From: Prolixibacteraceae bacterium
GTDB taxonomy: Bacteria; Bacteroidota; Bacteroidia; Bacteroidales; Prolixibacteraceae
DNA length: 64,000 nucleotides
NCBI GenBank assembly: GCA_003457135.1
Contig: DMSQ01000013.1
Location: forward strand, 1 to 64,000
Reading direction: 5' to 3'
The translations under genes and the position numbers were made by a program. The notes beneath the pieces are model-generated. The model was not told the origin of the DNA, did not search any database, and saw nothing but the letters and a program-made list of their open reading frames with translations. Shown here piece after piece: positions 44,787 through 53,277 of this stretch. Positions within the stretch are counted from its first letter, which is position 1; each line of letters opens with the position of its first letter.

Positions 44787-46550
44787 TTAATTCCGGTCAA
44801 AATATTTAGTATGAAGCAATTCGTGCGACAAATGGCTGAGTGGCTGCTTCAAAAACTCTTCATAGATTTGAATAACTTCCGGGTTAAGGTGTGATTTGCG
44901 CAGTTGTTTGCCCTCATCTTCCTTGTAAATAGCCCCGATTCGCTTTTCCCTGATCGCGTTGGTGGTAAAGCGGGGTTGGCCGCCACCGCCAATACAGCCT
45001 CCCGGACAAGTCATGATTTCAATGAAATGAAACTCTTCTCCGGCCCGCATGGCTTCTATTATTTTTTTCGCATTCCCCAATCCGTGCGCAACTCCAACTT
45101 TCAATTCCACACCTTCCAGAAAACTCCAGGCTGGCAGGCAACCTTCAATTTTCAGGGAAGCTTTCTTAACTCCTTCCAGTCCAATTACGGGTTGCAGGTG
45201 AAGATTTTCGACCGGCAACTCACGTCCGGTTACGATTTCATAAGCTGTGCGCACGGCGGCTTCCATCACTCCTCCGGTATTGGCAAAAATATCGGCAGCG
45301 CCTGAACCGCTTCCCATCGGAGAGTCCATCTCTCCATCTTCCAAATTCCTGAATTCAATGCCAGATTGCTTGATCATTCGTGCCAGTTCGCGGGTAGTTA
45401 AAACATAGTCCACATCCTGAAATCCACTGTCATTCATTTCCGGTCTCTGGCATTCAAACTTTTTGGCGGTACATGGCATCACCGAAACAACGACGACATC
45501 TTTCGGATCAACGCCGGTTTTTTTAGCGTAGTAGGTTTTGGCAACCGCTCCAAACATTTGCTGTGGTGATTTACAACTCGAAATGTTGTCGAGAATTTCA
45601 GGATAGAAATACTCGGCATATTTGATCCATCCGGGAGAGCAGGATGTAAATTGGGGTAAGGCGACTTGTTGTTTATCAACCAAAGCTCTCTTAAGTCTGG
45701 TTAGCAGCTCTGTTCCTTCTTCCATGATGGTGAGATCAGCAGCAAAATTAGTATCGAAAACACGGTCGAAACCAAGTAACCGAAGCGCTGAAACCATTTT
45801 ACCGGTTACCAGTGTGCCAGGTTCGTAATCGAAACATTCGCCCAGCGCAGCCCGGATTGCAGGAGCTGTCTGCACGACAACAAATTTTTTCGGATCTTCA
45901 ATGGCATCCCACACAAAATCGATATGCTCTTTTTCGGTGATTGCACCAACCGGACAAATGGCAGCACATTGTCCGCATTGCACACAAACCACTCCATCCA
46001 GGTGCTGATCGAATGCAGGACCGATTTTTGATTCAAAACCACGTCCCTGGGCAAACAATGAACCTACTCCCTGAATTTCGTTGCAAACGGTCATGCACCG
46101 GCGGCATTTGATACACTTTCCTGAATCACGGACCAGGGCAGCAGTGCTGTCATCAATAAAGGTTTTCAGTGTTTCACCCGGAAATGCAATTTCCATGATT
46201 CCCATTTCAGTTGCTAACTGCTGAAGTTCACAATCTTCGTTGCGTACGCAGGTTTTGCATTCGCCGCAATGTTCTGAAATGAGCAGTTCAACCACAAACT
46301 TTCGGGCTTCGCGTACATTTTTGGAGTTGGTGGTTATTTTCATTCCTTCAAGCGCAGGTGAGGTGCAGGAAGCCACCATGCTTCGCGCCCCTTCCACATC
46401 GACCATACAAACCCTGCATGCTCCTTTCGGAATTTGGTTTTCGACATGGCAGAGCGTTGGAATCCTTATTCCGGCCTTTGCCGCCGCATCAAAAATGGTG
46501 CTGCCCTCTTTAACTTCTACCGCTTGTTTGTTGATATATACTGTTGTCAT
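44787..46550 (-). CDS. hydA: [FeFe] hydrogenase catalytic subunit HydA
   Basis: The 587-residue protein makes or consumes H2. Domains: N-terminal [2Fe-2S] (C34, C45, C48, C62), a His-Cys [4Fe-4S] site (HCGECKTC, C107), two ferredoxin clusters (CIKCRRCMTVC; CVQCGQCAAICP), then the H-cluster domain with L1 TSCSPGW (302-308), L2 MPCTAKKFE (358-366) and L3 EIMTCPGGCIGGGGQP (511-526). L1 has Ser where the second of two adjacent cysteines is usual. This is the NADH-linked, trimeric HydABC/Hnd type. It is the last gene of the operon after hydC and hydB. The 241 bases between hydB and hydA contain GC-rich repeats. Confidence 0.93.
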   Translation of the reverse strand: MTTVYINKQAVEVKEGSTIFDAAAKAGIRIPTLCHVENQIPKGACRVCMVDVEGARSMVASCTSPALEGMKITTNSKNVREARKFVVELLISEHCGECKTCVRNEDCELQQLATEMGIMEIAFPGETLKTFIDDSTAALVRDSGKCIKCRRCMTVCNEIQGVGSLFAQGRGFESKIGPAFDQHLDGVVCVQCGQCAAICPVGAITEKEHIDFVWDAIEDPKKFVVVQTAPAIRAALGECFDYEPGTLVTGKMVSALRLLGFDRVFDTNFAADLTIMEEGTELLTRLKRALVDKQQVALPQFTSCSPGWIKYAEYFYPEILDNISSCKSPQQMFGAVAKTYYAKKTGVDPKDVVVVSVMPCTAKKFECQRPEMNDSGFQDVDYVLTTRELARMIKQSGIEFRNLEDGEMDSPMGSGSGAADIFANTGGVMEAAVRTAYEIVTGRELPVENLHLQPVIGLEGVKKASLKIEGCLPAWSFLEGVELKVGVAHGLGNAKKIIEAMRAGEEFHFIEIMTCPGGCIGGGGQPRFTTNAIREKRIGAIYKEDEGKQLRKSHLNPEVIQIYEEFLKQPLSHLSHELLHTKYFDRN

Positions 46551-46565
46551 TTATAAAAAAATTAA

Positions 46566-46600
46566 GCCCCCTCCAAACCTCCCCCGAAGGGTGAGGCTTT
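46566..46600. repeat. GC-rich repeat copy 1
   Basis: Thirty-five-base unit with core CCCCTCCAAACCTCCCCC then GAAGGGTGAG. A second copy follows 60 bases on, and an inverted copy lies at 46761-46790. All are in the hydB-hydA gap. Confidence 0.7.
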
Positions 46601-46625
46601 TTGATTGGCGAATTAATAAATCTTG

Positions 46626-46660
46626 GCCCCCTCTAAATCTCCCCCTAAGGGTGAGACTTT
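46626..46660. repeat. GC-rich repeat copy 2
   Basis: Direct repeat of 46566-46600 with about four substitutions (CCCCTCTAAATCTCCCCC, then TAAGGGTGAG). Confidence 0.7.
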
Positions 46661-46760
46661 AGAAGTGCATATTCACAATATTCCCACTTTCAAACTATGA
46701 CCATTGAACGCTGTTTCTTTGTTCCACTCGTTTAAATGGGCTAGGGTAGCCTTCTCTTTC

Positions 46761-46790
46761 TCCTCCCCTTCGGGGAGGTTGGGAGGGGCT
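46761..46790. repeat. GC-rich repeat copy 3, inverted, with hairpin
   Basis: The reverse complement matches copies 1 and 2 (GCCCCTCCCAACCTCCCC). A hairpin CCTCCCC-TTC-GGGGAGG (46762-46778) lies within it. It ends 2 bases from the stop of hydB, so it could attenuate the transcript between hydB and hydA. Confidence 0.65.
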
Positions 46791-46791
46791 T

Positions 46792-49700
46792 TTATCGGCT
46801 CCCATAATCGCACCTCAAACATCTTCTGGCCTGACGGATGGCTTCGCCTTCGGGCCAAACCAATTCCACTTCATCGAAGTTGTGCATACGGCGGACCGCG
46901 CTGAGCATGACCATGTGTGTTCGTGGATATTTGGCCGGATCGGCTTCCGGGTCAAAGAAGGTATCGTTGTGTTTTTCCTTGCGCCAGAAATCGTGTTTAT
47001 CTCCGGTCAGGAAAAGGTCAATCCCAACTGCAGCCCTTTCGCCTCCGGCCACTGCCTCGATTACCGAAGATGGGCCGGTTGCTGCATCGCCCCCGGTGAA
47101 TATCCAGGATTGCGAAGTTTGCCCGGTTTGCTTGTCACACCTGATCTGCGATTTGCCGGTCAAATCCAGGCTCACCCCATTGGTTACACTTTCCACATCG
47201 AGTGTTTGTCCGGTAGCCACAATAATCTGATCAGCCTCCATGGTGAACGACTCATCACTTTCAACAGGTTTCCGGCGCCCGCTGGAATCGAATGTTCCCA
47301 GTTTCATACGAACACAAAGTACTCCTGAAACTTTTCCGTTTTCGGTCAGTATTTCTTTTGGATTGGTCAGCGTAAAAAGTTCAATTTTTTCCTGAACCGC
47401 TGCATCAATTTCTTCAGCCCATGCTGGCATTTCTTCCTGTGTACGGCGATAAACGACACTGACTTTTTCAGCGCCTAAGCGAACTGCGGTGCGGGCTGCA
47501 TCAATAGCCGCGTTTCCGCCACCAACCACAATAATTCGTTTGCCAACAGGAACAGAACCACGAAGGTTATACGTTTGCAGAAATTTCAAGGCATCAACCA
47601 CACCTTCACTATCAATACCGGGTATCCGGGGTTTTACCCCTTCAGGATTACCCACGCCGATAAATACGGCGTCGTAACCTTCCTCTTTCAGCGAGGTGAG
47701 GGTAAAATCAGTTCCCAGTTTCATGCCTGTCTGAATGTCAACACCCATATTTTCGATCATGCGGATTTCGCGGGCAAGGATTTCGCGTGGAAGCCGGTAC
47801 GATGGTATGGTTTGTACCAACATTCCTCCTGGCCGTTGTTCTGCCTCGAATACTTTGGGTTTGTATCCCAGCCGGGCAAGGAAGTAAGCACAGGAAAGAC
47901 CTGCAGGTCCGGCTCCGATGATGGCTATTTTTTTCTGGCTGTTTATCGCGTTTTCACGCATTTCAGGAAGCTGAATGGTAATTTCCTGATCAACCATAAA
48001 ACGTTTTACGCCACGAATCGAAACGGAAGCATCGAGACTTGTCCGGCGGCATTTGTCTTCACAGGTATGGAAACAAACCCGGGCACAAACGGCAGCAAAC
48101 GGATTTCGTTCGCGGTGAAGTTTCAGCGCTTCAGCATACCGTTTTTCCCCTGTAAGCGAAACGAATCCCGGAACGTCAACCCCGGCAGGGCAGGCGCTTT
48201 GGCAGGGGGCACGCACCAATTTGGCGCAAACACCGGCTTCGCACTTGTGTTCCATGATGTGCATCTCGTATTCGTGCCTGAAATATCGTAAGGTCGAAAG
48301 TACAGGGTTTGGCGCTGACTGACCCAGTCCGCATAACGACGTTTGCCTGATCCAGTGTCCAAGCCGTTCCAATTTCTCAATATCTTCCGGAACTCCATGT
48401 CCGGTTGTGATTCGTTCGAGTATTTCGAACATTCGTTTGGTGCCAACGCGGCACGGTGTACATTTTCCACAAGATTCTTCAGTTACAAAGTCAATAAAAA
48501 ATTTAGCTACATCTACCATGCACGAGCCTTCGTCCATGACCACCAGGCCTCCGGAACCCATGATGGCGCCCAGTTCGTTGAGCGATTCGTAATCGAGGGC
48601 AACATTCAGGTGTTGTTTTGGAATACAACCTCCGGACGGTCCGCCGATTTGCGCGGCTTTAAACGGTTTTCCGCTGCTGGTGCCGCCACCAATATCGTAA
48701 ATCAGGTCGCCGAGGTTTGTACCAACCGGAACCTCGAAAAGTCCTGAGTTTTTTATGGCGCCAGCCAGTGCGAATATCTTGGTACCCTTGCTTTTGCTTG
48801 TTCCAAACTGTGCAAACCATTCGCCCCCTTTTTCGATGATGGTAGTCACGTTGGCGAATGTTTCCACGTTATTCAATACAGTAGGTTTTCCCCATAATCC
48901 GGCTGTGGTTGGGAAGGGTGGGCGGGGACGTGGTTCGCCGCGTTTTCCTTCGATGGAAGCCATCAAAGCGGTCTCTTCTCCGCAAACAAAAGCGCCTGAA
49001 CCCATACGGATGTCCAGATCGAAACTGAAATCGGTTCCCAGAATATTTTTTCCGAGCAGACCCATTTCACGGGCATCGTCCATGGCTTTTCCGAGTCGTT
49101 CAACCGCCAGGGGATATTCGGCGCGCACGTAAACAAATCCTTTGGAAGCGCCAATGGTGTAAGCTCCGATGATCATCCCTTCAACCACGCTGTGAGGGTC
49201 GCCTTCCAGGATACTGCGGTCCATAAATGCTCCGGGGTCGCCTTCGTCGGCATTGCACAAAATATATTTTTGATCGGCAGTTTCTTTTTTTGCCAGGTTC
49301 CATTTCATAAAAGTTGGAAAACCTGCGCCTCCCCGTCCACGTAATCCGGAGGTTTTCATTTCGTCAATGACATGGTCCGGTGAAAGTTCGGTAAGTGTTT
49401 TCTTTAAAGAAACATATCCTCCTGAACCTATGTAGTCGTTGATGCTCACCGGATCAATGGTTCCGCAGCGTCGAAGTACTATCTTCCGCTGATGATTGAA
49501 GAACTTGATATCTGCAGCTTTTTCGACTCGTTTGCCATCTTCATCGTTTTGGTGTAGTAACTTTTCCACTGGTTTCCCACCAATCAAATGTTCATCAATG
49601 ATCGAATCGATATCAGCCAGCTGAACGTTTTCATAGAATGTTCCTGATTTTTTCATCAGGATTACCGGACCTTTGGAGCATGGCCCGAGGCATCCTGTCC

Positions 49701-49905
49701 CTTTAACCATGAACTTGCCGGAAAGTCCCCGTTCTTCGATTTTTTCAGCTAACTGGGTTCTCACATTCAAAGAACCACAGGCGATGCAGCCACCGCCCGT
49801 ACAAACCTGTATGATCTCTTTAAAATGGTTATATTGTTCGGATTGTTTTTCCGATATATCCTGAAAAAAGTTGTCAAACTTTTCAGGAGAATCTAATTTA
49901 TACAT
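46792..49905 (-). CDS. hydB: HydB-GltD fusion: NADH/NADPH-linked hydrogenase diaphorase subunit
   Basis: At 1037 residues this is about twice the length of a plain NuoF-like subunit. Residues 1-110 hold a thioredoxin-like [2Fe-2S] domain (CTGGGCIACG, CLGPC). Residues ~130-545 form the NuoF part: GRGGAGFPTFMKW (190-202) and NADEGDPGAFMDR for FMN/NADH, an SLBB domain, and SCGKCTPCR (478-486) plus C525 for [4Fe-4S]. From ~555 comes a GltD/NfnB-like module: cysteines CQSACPAG, CARVCFHTCEDKC for two [4Fe-4S], FAD loop AIIGAGPAGL (661-670), NAD(P) loop VVGGGNAAIDAAR (793-805) with VVYRR (817-821) typical of NADPH-using enzymes, and GGDAATGP. It replaces the usual C-terminal ferredoxin of HydB. It presumably links NAD(H), NADP(H) and ferredoxin pools. 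Confidence 0.9.
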   Translation of the reverse strand: MYKLDSPEKFDNFFQDISEKQSEQYNHFKEIIQVCTGGGCIACGSLNVRTQLAEKIEERGLSGKFMVKGTGCLGPCSKGPVILMKKSGTFYENVQLADIDSIIDEHLIGGKPVEKLLHQNDEDGKRVEKAADIKFFNHQRKIVLRRCGTIDPVSINDYIGSGGYVSLKKTLTELSPDHVIDEMKTSGLRGRGGAGFPTFMKWNLAKKETADQKYILCNADEGDPGAFMDRSILEGDPHSVVEGMIIGAYTIGASKGFVYVRAEYPLAVERLGKAMDDAREMGLLGKNILGTDFSFDLDIRMGSGAFVCGEETALMASIEGKRGEPRPRPPFPTTAGLWGKPTVLNNVETFANVTTIIEKGGEWFAQFGTSKSKGTKIFALAGAIKNSGLFEVPVGTNLGDLIYDIGGGTSSGKPFKAAQIGGPSGGCIPKQHLNVALDYESLNELGAIMGSGGLVVMDEGSCMVDVAKFFIDFVTEESCGKCTPCRVGTKRMFEILERITTGHGVPEDIEKLERLGHWIRQTSLCGLGQSAPNPVLSTLRYFRHEYEMHIMEHKCEAGVCAKLVRAPCQSACPAGVDVPGFVSLTGEKRYAEALKLHRERNPFAAVCARVCFHTCEDKCRRTSLDASVSIRGVKRFMVDQEITIQLPEMRENAINSQKKIAIIGAGPAGLSCAYFLARLGYKPKVFEAEQRPGGMLVQTIPSYRLPREILAREIRMIENMGVDIQTGMKLGTDFTLTSLKEEGYDAVFIGVGNPEGVKPRIPGIDSEGVVDALKFLQTYNLRGSVPVGKRIIVVGGGNAAIDAARTAVRLGAEKVSVVYRRTQEEMPAWAEEIDAAVQEKIELFTLTNPKEILTENGKVSGVLCVRMKLGTFDSSGRRKPVESDESFTMEADQIIVATGQTLDVESVTNGVSLDLTGKSQIRCDKQTGQTSQSWIFTGGDAATGPSSVIEAVAGGERAAVGIDLFLTGDKHDFWRKEKHNDTFFDPEADPAKYPRTHMVMLSAVRRMHNFDEVELVWPEGEAIRQARRCLRCDYGSR

Positions 49906-49923
49906 ATTGGATTTTTGGTGTGG

Positions 49924-50433
49924 TTATTCAAAACTGTTTAAAATTTCGCTAATTCCGGTTGGTTTAACCCGTTGGAAGGTTTGATCTCCGACCATCACCA
50001 CTGGTGCCAGACCACAGGCGCCAAAGCAACGCCCAATTTCAAGCGAGAATTTTTTGTTGGGAGTGGTTCCTCCAATACCAATGTTAAGTTCTTTTTGCAA
50101 AGCTTTCAGTACATCTTGACCGCCCCGCACATAACAGGCAGTTCCCATGCAAACACGAATGGTGTATTTCCCTTTCGGAGTAGTTGAAAAGTAAGAGTAG
50201 AACCCAACAACCCCGGCAACTTCGCTATAAGGCTTTTTGAGTTCTTTGCTGATTATCCGGAGCGCTTTCTCAGGCAGGTATCCAAACAGGTTTTGAGTGG
50301 TTTGCAGAACAGGAATCAATGCTCCCGGAATTGTTCTTTGCGACTGAACGATGATTTTTAGCCGTTCGTAAAGCTCATCTTCCTGAACTTCACCGCAATT
50401 ACATCTGGTTATTTCAGTTTTTTGTGCGGACAT
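49924..50433 (-). CDS. hydC: HydC: NuoE-like [2Fe-2S] subunit of the hydrogenase
   Basis: The 169-residue protein resembles NuoE/HydC: a helical N-terminus (LIPVLQTTQNLFGYLPEKAL) and a thioredoxin-like [2Fe-2S] domain with cysteines in CMGTACYVRGG (about 100-110) and CFGACGLAPV (about 141-150). It passes electrons between the FMN of HydB and downstream clusters. An extra N-terminal CNCGE could bind an additional metal, but this is not typical and is only noted. It is the first gene of hydC-hydB-hydA with 18 bases to hydB. Confidence 0.92.
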   Translation of the reverse strand: MSAQKTEITRCNCGEVQEDELYERLKIIVQSQRTIPGALIPVLQTTQNLFGYLPEKALRIISKELKKPYSEVAGVVGFYSYFSTTPKGKYTIRVCMGTACYVRGGQDVLKALQKELNIGIGGTTPNKKFSLEIGRCFGACGLAPVVMVGDQTFQRVKPTGISEILNSFE

Positions 50434-50590
50434 AATTTAGATTGAAAAGTTGATTTTTTACTTTTCGAAAAATACGAATAAATAGTCGAGAAATCAGTTG
50501 TTCAAACATGATTCTTTACCATCTCTATATATGTTGTACAATAACTTATAGAGTTATGTAGATAGTTGGAATGAGGTGAAAAAAACAATT

Positions 50591-50617
50591 CATCCGATGA
50601 CTTCGAGTCATTGGATG
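50591..50617. repeat. Palindromic repeat copy C
   Basis: CATCCGATGACT (50591-50602) / AGTCATTGGATG (50606-50617), a 12-bp stem with one wobble and TCG loop. It shares its core with copies at 44682 and 44746, and sits 13 bases after the 3' end of the GH26 gene, in the gap upstream of hydC. Confidence 0.65.
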
Positions 50618-50630
50618 AGTCATTCAAAAT

Positions 50631-51713
50631 CTATTTAATATCCTTCAAAAACAATGTTTTCGGGTCGTTGTAAAACTTCACAAAATCATTTTCGCTGGGG
50701 CAACCTTTGTAGGGGCCGAATGCCACGCGTGGTGGTTGATTAAATGGATTTCTCCAAACCAAAGCATACGATAAATTATACGGATGAAGTGTTTCCAGAA
50801 GTGTTTTTGTCCACCATTCCGTATTTTTCGAAATTGGGCCGCCAGCTTCGGTCACTGCTACTATTTTCCCTTTTTCAGCGCCAATTTTGGTAAGCATCAT
50901 GGCGCAATTACCAAGTGTTGAAGCATATTCCGGGCCACGGTCGTACAAATCGAAACCAACCAGGTCAATCAGGTCATCGCCCGGGTAGCGTTCCAGGTAT
51001 TCTTCAACAGTTGAAAAACGGTCGGTAGAATAGGCATAAAGCAAATGATGGAGGTTCTTTTCGTTTCTCAGATAGTTTAAGGTGAAACGCCAAAGAGTTT
51101 TGTATTCGTCAACTGTGCAAAGGTTTTTTCCCCACCAGAACCAGCTTCCGGTGTGTTCGTGAAAAGGACGGAAGAAAACCGGAATTAATGTTCCTTTTTT
51201 AGTTTTCAGGCTAAGCAAAAATGTAGCCAGTTTATCGAGATACTGGAAGTATTCCTGGTGTTTTTCTCCACCCGGAAGCATAGATGCGACGGTCTTTTTT
51301 GAAGTTACATCCCAGGCTGTTCCACCCGTCAGCACATTGCGGAAATGCCAACTGATGGTGTTAATTCCGCCCAACTCATGGGCATACCGGATGCCTTTTT
51401 TGATGTTGTCAAAAAATACGGAATCGAGGCTGTATTTATCTCCAAGTTCCAGATGGCCCAACTCCCAGCCGAAAATAGCCGGATGGTCGCCACAAACGTC
51501 TTTCACATCGGAGCGGCCTTCTTCGGCATACCAGCTTGTTCCGTAGGCAAGTGCATCCTGATGGCCGAACATCATTCCTTTTTGCTGAAGTTTCAGCATT
51601 TTTTGATACAATTTTACCGCTTCAGGCGTGGCTTTCAGGTCAGAAGGTCTGGGTTTGGTGGCCAAAACGGTCAGGCCAAAACAAACGAAAAGCAGGAGGA
51701 ATAGGTTTTTCAT
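50631..51713 (-). CDS. GH26 beta-mannanase
   Basis: The start at 51713 (MKNLFLLLFVCFGLTVLA) gives a signal peptide and 360 residues. The GH26 signature is intact: MMFGHQDALAYGT near residue 47, the acid/base E186 in FFRPFHEHTGSWFWWG, and nucleophile E289 in AVTEAGG, on a TIM barrel of about 340 residues with no carbohydrate-binding module. It cleaves internal beta-1,4-mannosidic bonds. The location outside the cytoplasm is periplasmic or extracellular; there is no T9SS domain. It is the last member of the CAZyme cluster on this strand, 98 bases after the GH30-like gene with heptad arrays in between. Confidence 0.9.
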   Translation of the reverse strand: MKNLFLLLFVCFGLTVLATKPRPSDLKATPEAVKLYQKMLKLQQKGMMFGHQDALAYGTSWYAEEGRSDVKDVCGDHPAIFGWELGHLELGDKYSLDSVFFDNIKKGIRYAHELGGINTISWHFRNVLTGGTAWDVTSKKTVASMLPGGEKHQEYFQYLDKLATFLLSLKTKKGTLIPVFFRPFHEHTGSWFWWGKNLCTVDEYKTLWRFTLNYLRNEKNLHHLLYAYSTDRFSTVEEYLERYPGDDLIDLVGFDLYDRGPEYASTLGNCAMMLTKIGAEKGKIVAVTEAGGPISKNTEWWTKTLLETLHPYNLSYALVWRNPFNQPPRVAFGPYKGCPSENDFVKFYNDPKTLFLKDIK

Positions 51714-51738
51714 GGTATGGTTTTTAGTTGTCATTTGA

Positions 51739-51773
51739 GCAATTTACAATTTTGTAATTTACGATTTACCATA
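51739..51773. repeat. Heptad-period array (CAATTTA family)
   Basis: Four to five 7-mers (GCAATTT, ACAATTT, TGTAATT, TACGATT, TACCATA), directly upstream of the GH26 gene in the GH30-GH26 gap. Confidence 0.5.
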
Positions 51774-51785
51774 TTAGTAGCCACA

Positions 51786-51806
51786 AGGAGCCAGGTGCCA
51801 GATGCT
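51786..51806. repeat. Heptad-period array (AGGTGCC family)
   Basis: Three 7-mers (AGGAGCC, AGGTGCC, AGATGCT), 12 bases from the preceding array and just before the GH30-like stop. Confidence 0.45.
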
Positions 51807-51811
51807 TCCTC

Positions 51812-53119
51812 TCAATTATATACCAGTGTATTTACCGATTGTGCTTTAAGCTGAAATTCAGTTTTGCCGTTCTTTGTTTTTGCAATACCTTTCAGGCTCT
51901 CCCAATTATTGGTTTCCGTAGTCGAAGTTAAATCAATCTGCTGAGAATTAAATCCGGACAGTTCGACTTTCACCGGTTCTTTTTTCATGTTGATGAGTTG
52001 CAGAACTTTGCTGCCGTCAGGTCGGATTCCGCTGATCGCAAGGATTTCGGGATCGGAACTGATGGAATGAACGATTTGTGTGCCGGTATTTAAAAAGTCA
52101 ACCTGATGGCGGGTGACATAATAAGACGGGTACTTATTTTGAAGGTCAGCCGACATGATTTCGTAATTGTTCTGCCAGGTCCAATAGAGCGAAACTTCAA
52201 CTTCAGCATATTTCATCATCCGATAGGCGATTTTGGCGAATCGCAGCCCGTAATCCCATGTTTTGTTCATGTCTTTTACTTTCCACGACATTGCATCGAA
52301 ACCCAGCTCGCTGCACCAGACTTCTTTGTTCCAGGCTTTTCCAAAACCGGCAATTCGTTCAAATTCATTGTCCGGAATGTTTTCCGACCACCAACTGTGG
52401 AAACAAAGCGGGCCGAGGTATTTCCAGATCGAAGGATCGGCCATGATTTGGGTGGCAAACTCAATCGTTCCTTTGGTTTGGGCGGTATCGGCCCATAGAA
52501 ATTTGGTTTTCAGGCCAGTTTCTTCGAATTTTTGTCCGGCTTTTTTGATGAAGGCAATGGTGGCTTCGGGCGAAAAAATGATCTGGTAACCGCCATCCGA
52601 TTCGTTGAACGAAAACTGATCAACTTCGACACCATATTCGTTTTTGGCCTTTAGGAAAAAGTCGGTTAACATTTGGATCACTTCGTCGTATGCTTCAGGT
52701 TTGATTACCCGTTGTGCACTTTTCGATGGATCGGCAATAAATTCGTTAGGCACATCCCATACCGAAATGGTGAAATTTTTGACCCCAAATTCGTTTTTCA
52801 TACGTTTCATTTCGTCCAGCACTTCTGTTACCAAAGGTTGTTTGGTGAAATTATCGCCGCGATAGTCTTCGAATTTGGCATTTCGGAGCCGCATGGGCAG
52901 AGCAACCCGAACATGAGTTGGCCTGAATTCACGCAGAGTTTCGTTGCCAACAGCATCTTCGGCGTGTGGTGTGTAATTGGCATTGCAGTAATTACCGCCA
53001 ATGGATTTGATGAGCTGTTTTTTTATTTCAGGAAAGATTTTTACGGATGCTTTTTGTGCAAATCCCGAAAATCCAAGGATCAGACAGAAAATCAGTGTGG
53101 TTGATAAGTTAGTTTTCAT
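51812..53119 (-). CDS. GH30-like glycoside hydrolase
   Basis: The 435-residue secreted protein (MKTNLSTTLIFCLILGFSGF signal) has a (beta/alpha)8 catalytic domain and a C-terminal beta-sandwich (about 365-435), the GH30 layout. Acid/base E173 is in FNESDGG and nucleophile E271 in WCSELGF, consistent with clan GH-A. The early motif SIGGNYCNANYT corresponds to the G-G of GH30. Subfamily and specificity (xylanase, glucosylceramidase-like, or beta-1,6-glucanase) cannot be assigned, though neighbours suggest xylan or beta-glucan. It follows the DUF1349 gene by 153 bases on the same strand. Confidence 0.78.
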   Translation of the reverse strand: MKTNLSTTLIFCLILGFSGFAQKASVKIFPEIKKQLIKSIGGNYCNANYTPHAEDAVGNETLREFRPTHVRVALPMRLRNAKFEDYRGDNFTKQPLVTEVLDEMKRMKNEFGVKNFTISVWDVPNEFIADPSKSAQRVIKPEAYDEVIQMLTDFFLKAKNEYGVEVDQFSFNESDGGYQIIFSPEATIAFIKKAGQKFEETGLKTKFLWADTAQTKGTIEFATQIMADPSIWKYLGPLCFHSWWSENIPDNEFERIAGFGKAWNKEVWCSELGFDAMSWKVKDMNKTWDYGLRFAKIAYRMMKYAEVEVSLYWTWQNNYEIMSADLQNKYPSYYVTRHQVDFLNTGTQIVHSISSDPEILAISGIRPDGSKVLQLINMKKEPVKVELSGFNSQQIDLTSTTETNNWESLKGIAKTKNGKTEFQLKAQSVNTLVYN

Positions 53120-53255
53120 GTAGGTTATGGATTTATGATTTATTTAGATTATTTCCATTACGTCCGAAATAAATTTTGTGCTTTTTTCAACATCGTGCCA
53201 CGGACGGTACTTTCTAATATTCTACTTTTCTACAAATATTTTGCTCTGGAGCTTT

Positions 53256-53277
53256 CTGCAAACTGAGACTGATCACT
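53256..53277. repeat. Heptad-period word, ACTGAGACTGA family
   Basis: CTGCAAACTGAGACTGATCA and two flanking bases resemble the array at 7868-7902. It overlaps the stop codon of the DUF1349 gene. Only three units are seen. Confidence 0.4.

Noticed and set aside
51812..53119. Assignment of this enzyme to GH5 or GH51
   Set aside because: The C-terminal beta sandwich, SIGG motif and residue spacing (E173, E271) fit GH30 better, though the subfamily is not settled.
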